From the NCBI RefSeq assembly GCF_003253485.1, contig NZ_QKTX01000001.1, positions 186,001 to 250,000 on the forward strand: a stretch of DNA of 64,000 nucleotides. The letters run 5' to 3'. This document shows positions 16,865 through 24,196 of this stretch, piece after piece (position 1 is the stretch's first letter; each line of letters opens with the position of its first letter). A program made the position numbers and the translations under genes. This DNA is from Algoriphagus aquaeductus (GTDB taxonomy: Bacteria; Bacteroidota; Bacteroidia; Cytophagales; Cyclobacteriaceae). The notes beneath the pieces are model-generated. The model saw only the letters and a program-made list of their open reading frames with translations. It had not been told where the DNA came from and did not search any database.

Positions 16865-19042
16865 TTAATTGGCATGCTCTGAAATGAACTTGATTCGGTA
16901 CACTCGCAGTTCGTCTTCCGCGAAGTCCTCACCGTCCAATTCATCCAATGCCGATTTGATATGATCGGTTTCTGCATTCATGAAATAGTCATGGAGGATT
17001 TCTTCCCGCTCCTCATCCATGATGTGATGAATGTAGTAATCGATGTTTAGTTTGGTTCCGCTATAAATGATCTGTTCAATTTCTTGAAGAAGCTCATTCA
17101 TGGTAATGTTGAGATTGTCTGCAATCTCATCCAGGTCAGTTTTGCGGTCAATCTGTTGGATGATCGAAATCTTAACTTTGGATCGGGTTCCTGAAGTTTT
17201 AACAACCACTTCGGCAGCTGTCTCGATTTCGTTTTCTTCTACATAAGCTGCAATGAGCTTAAGAAAAGGTGCGCCAAACTTGGCGACTTTGCCCATGCCC
17301 ACACCGTTGATTTGCGCCAGTTCTTCCTTGGTGGTAGGGTAGACGGTGGCCATTTCCTCCAGGGAAGGGTCTTGGAAAATCACATATGGAGGCAATCCTT
17401 TGGTTTTTGCTACCCGCTTACGCTCTGCTTTCAGCAACTCAAAAAGCTTTTCGTCATAAGCCGGTCCGGTATTTACCTGCACCTCCTGTGTTTCGGATTC
17501 GGTCAGTTTTTCAAAATCATGATCCTGATACAAATCCACCGAATAAGGAGCATCCAGAAACTCATGGCCTTTTTTGGTGATTTTCAGGTGCCCGTAGTTC
17601 TCAATATCCTTTTCCAGCAAGGCAGCAATCATCGTCTGACGGATCACGGAAGTCCAATGCTTATCGCTTGCCTCTTTACCTTTACCAAAAACAGGAAGTA
17701 AGTCGTGTTTGTAGCTGACTACATAATCATCCATTTCACCACGGATCACCCGTACCAAATGCTCCAAAGTAAATCGCTCATTGGTCTGCTTGACAGCTTC
17801 CAGTGCCGTGGTCACATCGTCCATCCCCTCGAAAGTCACTCTTTCTCTTTTACAGTTGTCACAGAATCCACAGTCCTCCTCCAAAGTCTCTCCGAAATAA
17901 TTTAGTATAAACTTCCTTCGGCAAACTCCGGTTTCGGCATAGGCAGACATCTCCTGTAGTAGGATTTTGGCATTTTCACGCTCGGTTACCGCTTTATCCT
18001 TGTTGAATTTGTCCAGTTTGATGATGTCCTCATACCGGTAAAACATCAGACAGTGACCTTCCAATCCATCCCTTCCGGCACGTCCGGTTTCTTGGTAGTA
18101 TCCTTCCAAAGATTTTGGGACATCATAGTGGATGACATACCTAACATCCGGTTTGTCGATCCCCATGCCAAAGGCAATGGTCGCAACAATCACATCCAGT
18201 TCTTCATTGAGGAAATCATCCTGAGTTTTGATTCTGACCGAAGAATCCAGACCTGCATGATATGGAGCGGCATTGATTTGATTGACCTTTAGAAGCTCTG
18301 CGATCTCTTCTACTTTTTTTCTGCTGAGGCAATAGATAATTCCTGATTTACCCTTGTGCTGTTTGATAAACTTGATAAGGGCTTTTTTAGACTCATTTTT
18401 CACCTTTGGCCGTACTTCGTAAAAGAGGTTGGTCCGGTTGAAAGAAGATTTGAACAGGTCAGCTTCTTCCATCTGAAGGTTTCGCTGAATGTCCTGCTGC
18501 ACCTTCGGAGTGGCCGTAGCTGTCAACGCGATAATCGGCAGATGAGGAGCAATCTGACCTACTATAGATTTGATTTTGCGGTATTCCGGACGAAAATCAT
18601 GGCCCCATTCTGAAATACAATGCGCCTCATCAATGGCCACAAAACTCAATTGGGCTTCCTTCAGAAAGGCAATGTTTTCCTCTTTTGTCAAAGACTCAGG
18701 CGCAACGTAAAGCAATTTGGTCCTCTTTTTCAAAACCTCATTTTTCACTTTGGTCGCTTCCGACTTGGTCAATGTGGAATTGAGAAAATGTGCATTGATT
18801 CCGATGGCATTGAGCTGATCTACCTGATTTTTCATCAAGGCTATAAGCGGCGAAATCACAATTGCCGTACCTTCCTTGACCACTGCGGGTAGTTGGTAGC
18901 AAAGTGATTTCCCTGCCCCGGTAGGCATGATGACAAAAGTATTTCGCTGCTTGAGCAGGTTGTCCACAATCAGTTCCTGATTGCCCCGGAACTGGCTGAA
19001 TCCGAAGATTTTTTTGAGATCTGATTTAACATTTTCTTCCAC
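16865..19042 (-). CDS. recQ: ATP-dependent DNA helicase RecQ
   Basis: A 725-residue 3'-5' DNA helicase for recombination and fork repair. Motif order: Walker A PTGAGKSLCYQLP (near residue 40), DEAH box IDEAHCISEWGHDFRPEY (near 138) and helicase-C motifs GIIYCLSRKKVEE, GMGIDKPDVRYVIH and QETGRAGRDG. The RQC zinc site follows (CRRKFILNYFGE...CGFCDNC), then a winged helix and an HRDC domain (LFELLKAERKRVAKTKGLPPY). A C-terminal extension of about 100 residues is present, as in Bacteroidota RecQ1-type proteins. Transcribed divergently from the kpsF-type gene. Confidence 0.97.
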   Translation of the reverse strand: MEENVKSDLKKIFGFSQFRGNQELIVDNLLKQRNTFVIMPTGAGKSLCYQLPAVVKEGTAIVISPLIALMKNQVDQLNAIGINAHFLNSTLTKSEATKVKNEVLKKRTKLLYVAPESLTKEENIAFLKEAQLSFVAIDEAHCISEWGHDFRPEYRKIKSIVGQIAPHLPIIALTATATPKVQQDIQRNLQMEEADLFKSSFNRTNLFYEVRPKVKNESKKALIKFIKQHKGKSGIIYCLSRKKVEEIAELLKVNQINAAPYHAGLDSSVRIKTQDDFLNEELDVIVATIAFGMGIDKPDVRYVIHYDVPKSLEGYYQETGRAGRDGLEGHCLMFYRYEDIIKLDKFNKDKAVTERENAKILLQEMSAYAETGVCRRKFILNYFGETLEEDCGFCDNCKRERVTFEGMDDVTTALEAVKQTNERFTLEHLVRVIRGEMDDYVVSYKHDLLPVFGKGKEASDKHWTSVIRQTMIAALLEKDIENYGHLKITKKGHEFLDAPYSVDLYQDHDFEKLTESETQEVQVNTGPAYDEKLFELLKAERKRVAKTKGLPPYVIFQDPSLEEMATVYPTTKEELAQINGVGMGKVAKFGAPFLKLIAAYVEENEIETAAEVVVKTSGTRSKVKISIIQQIDRKTDLDEIADNLNITMNELLQEIEQIIYSGTKLNIDYYIHHIMDEEREEILHDYFMNAETDHIKSALDELDGEDFAEDELRVYRIKFISEHAN

Positions 19043-19102
19043 GCGAAGAAAGGGCTTAGTGGGTGAATACTACCTGTAAACAGGATTGAACGATTACTTT
19101 TA

Positions 19103-19110
19103 TACCTTTG
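19103..19110 (+). promoter_or_regulatory. -7 promoter element (TACCTTTG) of the kpsF-manC operon
   Basis: Exact TAnnTTTG match 30 bp upstream of the TTG start at 19140, in the 97-bp divergent region with recQ. Confidence 0.5.
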
Positions 19111-19139
19111 TACAAAATTAGTGATTAACGCAGGTAAAA

Positions 19140-20108
19140 TTGAAATTAGCTAAAAATATTAGAAATACCGCCGTTCGGGTCCTGCAAAATGAGTCCGAAG
19201 CCATTCTAAACCTAATTGATTTTTTAGATGGTGATTTTGAAGCCTGTGTGGAAAAAATCCTTGGTTCCAAAGGACGGGTGGTGGTCACCGGAGTCGGCAA
19301 AAGCGCTTTGATTGCCAATAAAATAGTGGCTACTTTAAATTCAACCGGTACCCCTTCGGTCTTTATGCATGCGGCTGACGCGATCCACGGAGACTTGGGC
19401 ATGGTGCAGTCGGATGATATCGTTATTTGTATTTCCAAATCCGGCAATACACCGGAGATCAAAGTTTTGGTTCCTTTACTCAAAAAATTAGGGTCCGTCT
19501 TGGTAGCGATGGTCTCCAATACCAATTCCTACCTTGCCGAACAGGCTGATTTTGTGCTTAATGCCACTATTGGGGAAGAAGCTTGTCCGCATAATCTGGC
19601 GCCCACTACCAGTACCACAGCACACTTGGCGTTAGGGGATGCCTTGGCGGTCTGTTTGCTGGAAGGGCGTGGATTTACTTCGGATGATTTTGCCAAATAT
19701 CATCCGGGAGGATCTCTGGGGAAACAATTGTATCTCAAAGTCGGAGATGTTCTTTCCAAAAATCAGGTTCCAGTGGTCTTGGAAGATGCTGACTTGGCTC
19801 AGGTAATTGTAGAAATCTCCGGAAAGAGATTAGGTGCTACGGCAGTAGAAGATTCATCCGGAGTTCTAAAAGGAATTATAACTGATGGGGATTTGAGAAG
19901 GATGCTTCAAAAAACGCTGAATATTCAGCAAATGAAGGCCAAGGATATCATGACCGTAAGTCCCAAAACCATTTCTGTCGACGAATTTGCCATTCGTGCG
20001 CTTAATTTGATGCGAAATCACAATATCACCCAGTTGGTGGCTATGGATGGCGAAAAAATCGCAGGATTTGTTCATATTCATGACCTAATGAAAGAAGGTA
20101 TCGTCTAA
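19140..20108 (+). CDS. kdsD: KpsF/GutQ-family sugar-phosphate isomerase (arabinose 5-phosphate isomerase)
   Basis: A 322-residue protein with an N-terminal SIS domain (about 25-165, VVVTGVGKSALIANKIVATLNSTG; SDDIVICISKSGNTPE) and two CBS domains (205-320). It interconverts ribulose 5-phosphate and arabinose 5-phosphate, the first step to KDO for lipopolysaccharide. The TTG at 19140 (MKLAKNIRNTAVRVL) is the start expected from the family; it has an AGG 6 bp upstream and no in-frame ATG before it. The mannose-1-P guanylyltransferase gene follows 6 bp later, linking two nucleotide-sugar steps in one operon. Confidence 0.92.
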   Translation: MKLAKNIRNTAVRVLQNESEAILNLIDFLDGDFEACVEKILGSKGRVVVTGVGKSALIANKIVATLNSTGTPSVFMHAADAIHGDLGMVQSDDIVICISKSGNTPEIKVLVPLLKKLGSVLVAMVSNTNSYLAEQADFVLNATIGEEACPHNLAPTTSTTAHLALGDALAVCLLEGRGFTSDDFAKYHPGGSLGKQLYLKVGDVLSKNQVPVVLEDADLAQVIVEISGKRLGATAVEDSSGVLKGIITDGDLRRMLQKTLNIQQMKAKDIMTVSPKTISVDEFAIRALNLMRNHNITQLVAMDGEKIAGFVHIHDLMKEGIV

Positions 20109-20114
20109 TCCAGC

Positions 20115-21191
20115 ATGCAAGACAAACCCTATATTGTAATTATGGCAGGAGGAATCGGTTCACGATTCTGGCCTTACAGCCGAAATAATAAGCCCAAGCA
20201 ATTTTTGGATATTCTGGGTACCGGAAGAAGTCTCTTACAGATGACTTATGACCGGTTTCGAGAAATTGCCGAGCCGGAGCAATTTATTGTAGTGACAAAT
20301 CAGGGATATTTTGATTTGGTCAAAGAACAGCTTCCCGAATTGGCGGATAATCAGATCCTGACCGAGCCGCTGAGAAAAAATACTGCCACTTGTATTGCCT
20401 ACGCAGCTTTTAAAATCAGGACAGTAGATCCAAATGCCATGCTGGTGGTGACTCCGGCGGATCATTTGATTCTTCAGGAAAACCGCTTTATCAAAACCAT
20501 CCAATCTGCTTTGGAAGCTGCCAAAAAGCCAGGTCGATTAATTACCATCGGGATCAAGCCCAATCGTCCTGAGACAGGCTACGGATATATTCAATACCTG
20601 GAAAGCGATAATCATCACCCTTCCCTGAAAGTCAAAACATTTACTGAAAAGCCCAATGCAAAATTGGCCAAGACTTTTCTGGAAAGTGGGGATTTTGTCT
20701 GGAACTCAGGGATGTTTGTGTGGAATGTGGAGAGTCTGATTGAAGCTTTTCACAAATACATGCCGGATGTAGCGGATGTTTTCGAAGAAGGAAAGGCTCA
20801 TTATGGAAAATCTGATGAGCAGGATTTCATCAATCGAGCTTATTCTCAGGTGAAAAACATTTCCATTGACTACGGAATCATGGAAAAATCAGATGAAGTC
20901 TATGTTATTTTAGGAGATTTCGGCTGGTCAGATTTAGGGTCTTGGCATAGCCTTCACGAGTTGAGAGAAAAAGATGAGCACAACAATGTGATCGAAGCAA
21001 ATGCCTTGGTCTTTGAAACTGAAAACTGTTTCATCAAAACCGACTCAGACAAATTGGTGGTGGTGCAGGGACTTGATCATTACCTGATCAATGAGGCGGA
21101 TAATGTGCTTCTGATTTGTAAGTTGGATGCAGAGAAAAAGTTTCGGGATTTTGTCTCTAGTGCCAGAAAAAAAGGAGAGGATTTTGTCTAA
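20115..21191 (+). CDS. manC: Mannose-1-phosphate guanylyltransferase
   Basis: A 358-residue nucleotidyltransferase producing GDP-mannose from GTP and mannose 1-phosphate for surface polysaccharides. Signature: MAGGIGSRFWPYSRNNKPKQF at the N-terminus, TPADHLIL near 115, FTEKP near 175, and SGMFVWN near 200. It lacks the C-terminal isomerase half of bifunctional ManC/AlgA enzymes. It lies 6 bp after the sugar-phosphate isomerase. A terminator for the opposite-strand gene is embedded in its last codons. Confidence 0.93.
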   Translation: MQDKPYIVIMAGGIGSRFWPYSRNNKPKQFLDILGTGRSLLQMTYDRFREIAEPEQFIVVTNQGYFDLVKEQLPELADNQILTEPLRKNTATCIAYAAFKIRTVDPNAMLVVTPADHLILQENRFIKTIQSALEAAKKPGRLITIGIKPNRPETGYGYIQYLESDNHHPSLKVKTFTEKPNAKLAKTFLESGDFVWNSGMFVWNVESLIEAFHKYMPDVADVFEEGKAHYGKSDEQDFINRAYSQVKNISIDYGIMEKSDEVYVILGDFGWSDLGSWHSLHELREKDEHNNVIEANALVFETENCFIKTDSDKLVVVQGLDHYLINEADNVLLICKLDAEKKFRDFVSSARKKGEDFV

Positions 21192-21201
21192 AACCCTCTC
21201 C
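21166..21201 (-). terminator. Minus-strand terminator overlapping the 3' end of manC
   Basis: GGAGAGG (21174-21180) pairs with CCTCTCC (21195-21201). On the minus strand the stem is followed by seven T residues (21167-21173). It would end rlmB transcription inside the manC coding region. Confidence 0.65.
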
Positions 21202-21261
21202 AAATAAGTGGCTGTTTCACCTACACCTCGAATTCAAATTTCAAAATCCTTCATTTCAACT

Positions 21262-21317
21262 TTGAGAATTGATCATTGAGAATTGATCATTGAGAATTGA
21301 TCATTGAGAATTGATCA
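21262..21317. repeat. Four perfect tandem copies of a 14-bp unit
   Basis: The unit TTGAGAATTGATCA is repeated four times without a mismatch. The fourth copy supplies the stop codon (TGA) of rlmB on the minus strand. There are no spacers, so this is not a CRISPR array. Confidence 0.85.
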
Positions 21318-22091
21318 TTTTTTCCGTTGTCTGATCGCCTCATAGATAGCCACTCCGGCTGAGACCGATACGTTTAAGCTTTCAATATTTCCGGCCATGG
21401 GGATTTTCACCTTGACATCTGCGATACCCATGATTTCCTGAGAAATTCCATCCTCCTCTGATCCCAGGATCATGGCTACTGGTGCTGAAAAATCTGCCTC
21501 GTACATGACTTGGTCTGTTTTTTCAGTGACCGCAATCAAGGATAGCCCCATTTTTTGAAGATCTCTACAGGTATAAAAAAGGTTTTTAACTCGTGCCACC
21601 GGGATAAAATTCAAGGCTCCTGCAGAGGTTTTGACCGCATCCGAATTGATTTGAGCACTTCCTTTTTCGGGAATCACAATAGCATCCACCCCCGCACACT
21701 CAGCAGTCCGTGCAATTGCCCCGAAATTCCTGACATCCGTGATGTGATCCAATACCAAAATTAGGGGAGATTTACCCACAGCATAACAGTTGTCGATCAC
21801 GTGGTCCAAAGACGCATAGGCGATGGAGGAAACCTGGGCAATGACTCCTTGGTGATTTTTTCGGGTAATCCGGTTGAGTTTAGCATCCGGAACCCGAACC
21901 ACCGGAATATTTTCAGATTTGCAAAGTTGAAGCAGTTCCTTGATCAGGTCGTTGTTCAGTTCCTTTTGAACCAATACTTTGTCAATTTCTTTTCCGGCAT
22001 GGATGGATTCCATCACTGCCCTAGTACCAAAAATAAAATCTTTTTCGTTGGCTCCTTTTTCGATTAGAAAGCCATCCTTCCGCTTCTCCAT
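21315..22091 (-). CDS. rlmB: TrmH/SpoU-family 23S rRNA 2'-O-methyltransferase (RlmB-like)
   Basis: A 258-residue SPOUT methyltransferase. The N-terminal substrate-binding domain (about 15-95, FIFGTRAVMESIHAGKEIDKVLVQ) precedes the knotted SAM domain with DHITDVRNFGAIARTAECAG, AMILGSEEDGIS and the terminal IPMAGNIESLNVSVSAGVAIYE. RlmB methylates G2251 of 23S rRNA; this assignment comes from the family. The start overlaps the GWxTD gene by 28 bp, so translation is probably coupled. The stop codon lies in a 14-bp tandem repeat. Confidence 0.93.
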   Translation of the reverse strand: MEKRKDGFLIEKGANEKDFIFGTRAVMESIHAGKEIDKVLVQKELNNDLIKELLQLCKSENIPVVRVPDAKLNRITRKNHQGVIAQVSSIAYASLDHVIDNCYAVGKSPLILVLDHITDVRNFGAIARTAECAGVDAIVIPEKGSAQINSDAVKTSAGALNFIPVARVKNLFYTCRDLQKMGLSLIAVTEKTDQVMYEADFSAPVAMILGSEEDGISQEIMGIADVKVKIPMAGNIESLNVSVSAGVAIYEAIRQRKK

Positions 22092-23299
22092 TGGGAAATG
22101 TTTTTGAACCAGACAGGCTGATATGCTCTCGATCGGTTCAGGGTGTAGAAATGTGGGGTCAATAATGTTTTAACCCGGGCAAAGGTAAACCGAATTTTGG
22201 AGTTATCGTCCATGCCTACATATGACCAGACTTCACGGTCCTGATAAAAATTGACCTCTTGCGGAGGCCCCATGACGATATAGACCATACCCCGGTCAGT
22301 CTTCCATCCCTCTTTGAAATCTGTAAACAGGATATTGGCAAACTCCACCATCCGGAAATAATTGCGGATCAGATCTTTGGCAATTTCGGGGTTTCGGGTG
22401 AGGTTGATCCAATATTCGTCCAATGCTCTTTTTTTATCGGGTGCCTGAAGAAGGGTTTCGTGTTCTTTTCGGGTGGAAATATAAGTGACCATTTGAACCA
22501 TTTCATCCCAGTCTTTTACCTTGGGAAAAGACTCGTGGACGGTTTTCAACAGCAATCCGGCTTGGGAGGAAGTGTCTGTCTGGAAAAAATAGTATCCTTC
22601 ATCCTCTAATTTTTTGGGAACATTGGAAAGGAAATCTCCCTGATTGACTACTTCAATTTCTTTCGGGATCTCTGTTGGACGGGTTTCCATAGGAGGAAAG
22701 GGAACGTCGAATTTGGTTGGGTAAAAGAAAGTATAAATCGAAGGTTTGGTTCCTGTTTTGAAAAGCAAAGCTTCCTCCTTGGTGAGGTAGTTTTGATCAA
22801 AAGGAATTTCGTTGGAGTAATAATATCCAAAGTCGGGCTGATCAAATACAAAAGAACTCTTCAGGTCGATATGGTAGACATATTCGTCCTGTTGCCTGGT
22901 GTCCAATACGGTCAAAAGTGCAATGGCTGTAGCTTGACTTTCGGGGATTTCTACAGTTTTTTCAAACAACCAGTGACGGTCAGTATCGGCTATCAAATCC
23001 ATTGCGGTGAGCAAATTGACCCGGTCGGAAGATATTTCTTCCTCGTAAGATGAGAGGATGGAATAACTAAAACTGAATGTTTCAAATACTGGTTTTTCCT
23101 CGATTTTCTCGACTACCATTTGGAGTTTGTATCGAGTAGGGGAGAGCTTGACGGGAAGAATTTTCAAGCCAAGTCTGGAATAGAGCGAATACCTTAGGGA
23201 TTGATCAATAGAGCTAAGGGATTTTTGGGCAAATAAGCTCGGGGAAAAGGAAAGAAACAGGCTGAGGAAAGACAGGAGAAGGATGCGTTTTTGATTCAT
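22064..23299 (-). CDS. GWxTD-domain protein
   Basis: A 411-residue exported protein of a family largely restricted to Bacteroidota/Chlorobi and relatives. A signal peptide (RILLLSFLSLFLSFSPSLFAQ) is followed by a long beta-rich region. The C-terminal domain has the name-giving GWKTDRGMVYIVMGPPQEVNFYQDREVW. Function is unknown; it is probably periplasmic or outer-membrane associated. It is followed by rlmB with a 28-bp overlap. Confidence 0.9.
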   Translation of the reverse strand: MNQKRILLLSFLSLFLSFSPSLFAQKSLSSIDQSLRYSLYSRLGLKILPVKLSPTRYKLQMVVEKIEEKPVFETFSFSYSILSSYEEEISSDRVNLLTAMDLIADTDRHWLFEKTVEIPESQATAIALLTVLDTRQQDEYVYHIDLKSSFVFDQPDFGYYYSNEIPFDQNYLTKEEALLFKTGTKPSIYTFFYPTKFDVPFPPMETRPTEIPKEIEVVNQGDFLSNVPKKLEDEGYYFFQTDTSSQAGLLLKTVHESFPKVKDWDEMVQMVTYISTRKEHETLLQAPDKKRALDEYWINLTRNPEIAKDLIRNYFRMVEFANILFTDFKEGWKTDRGMVYIVMGPPQEVNFYQDREVWSYVGMDDNSKIRFTFARVKTLLTPHFYTLNRSRAYQPVWFKNISQWRSGRMAF

Positions 23300-23331
23300 T
23301 GGGTGTTCGTCTCGGTTTTAAAAATTAGCCT

Positions 23332-23339
23332 TACTTTTG
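23332..23339 (+). promoter_or_regulatory. -7 promoter element (TACTTTTG) of the methyltransferase gene
   Basis: Exact TAnnTTTG match 21 bp upstream of ATG 23360, in the divergent region with the GWxTD gene. Confidence 0.5.
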
Positions 23340-23359
23340 CCAAAATACTAAAATTTCGA

Positions 23360-24136
23360 ATGGCTACCTATACAACGGAAATCGCTTCTGACAAGTTGAT
23401 CAGCGACAATCCAATCCATCAACGCTTACTCAAAGCCTATATTGCAGCAAAGCCCTGGGTATCAGGTAAGCTACTTGAGGTGGGCTGTGGGGAAGGGAGA
23501 GGAGTGGAGGAGCTGCTACCCTTGGCAGAAAGTTACATCGGACTGGATAAGATTGGCGAGGTGATCCAGATGCTTCAAGCCAAATTCCCCGGAGTGGACT
23601 TCAGACAGGCGGTCATTCCACCGTTTCAGGATTTCCAGTCAGCTACCTTTGATACCATTGTGAGTTTCCAGGTAATAGAGCACATTCCAAATGACCGCCT
23701 TTTTCTTCAGGAAATCTACCGGATGCTGAAACCCGGAGGGAAGGCCATAATTTCAACTCCCAACATTACCCATACCCTTTCCCGAAATCCCTGGCACGAA
23801 CGGGAGTATACCCCCCAGCAGCTGATAGACCTGGCCGGGGAGATATTTGATCGGGTTGAGGCCAAGGGAATAGGGGGCAATGACAAGGTCTGGGCTTACC
23901 ACGAAGCCAATCGTCAGTCAGTTCAAAGAATCATGCGCTTTGATATTTTCGATTTGCAGCACAAGCTCCCGGCCTCGCTGTTGAGGATGCCTTATGAAAT
24001 CCTTAATCGCCTCAACCGCAACAAACTGCACAAGCAGCAAGGCAAATCAGTGGTGGAAATTTCCCATGCAGATTATCCGTTGGTGGAGGATCCTGCCAAG
24101 GGACTGGATCTGTTTTACATTTTATGGAAAAAATAA
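23360..24136 (+). CDS. Class I SAM-dependent methyltransferase
   Basis: A 258-residue Rossmann methyltransferase: motif I LLEVGCGEGRGVEELLPLAE near 35, IGLDKIGE, then FDTIVSFQVIEHIPNDRLFLQEIYRMLKPGGKAIISTPN. The substrate is not evident. Related proteins near GT and lipid genes act on glycans, quinones or small molecules. An in-frame extension to 23291 exists, but ATG 23360, 21 bp after the promoter element, is the likely start. Confidence 0.88.
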   Translation: MATYTTEIASDKLISDNPIHQRLLKAYIAAKPWVSGKLLEVGCGEGRGVEELLPLAESYIGLDKIGEVIQMLQAKFPGVDFRQAVIPPFQDFQSATFDTIVSFQVIEHIPNDRLFLQEIYRMLKPGGKAIISTPNITHTLSRNPWHEREYTPQQLIDLAGEIFDRVEAKGIGGNDKVWAYHEANRQSVQRIMRFDIFDLQHKLPASLLRMPYEILNRLNRNKLHKQQGKSVVEISHADYPLVEDPAKGLDLFYILWKK

Positions 24137-24160
24137 AATATGCCATCAACTAGTGGTAGT

Positions 24161-24195
24161 AAAAAAAAGCGAGCCAATCTGACTCGCTTTCCTTA
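24161..24195. terminator. Terminator between the methyltransferase and the GT117 gene
   Basis: AAAGCGAG (24166-24173) pairs with CTCGCTTT (24183-24190) around a 9-nt loop. The uninterrupted T-run is on the minus strand (24161-24168), so it mainly serves the GT117 gene; a weaker T-rich stretch serves the plus strand. Confidence 0.8.
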
Positions 24196-24196
24196 T

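Noticed and set aside
21262..21317. Possible CRISPR array
   Set aside because: Units are 14 bp and directly adjacent with no spacers; it is a plain tandem repeat.
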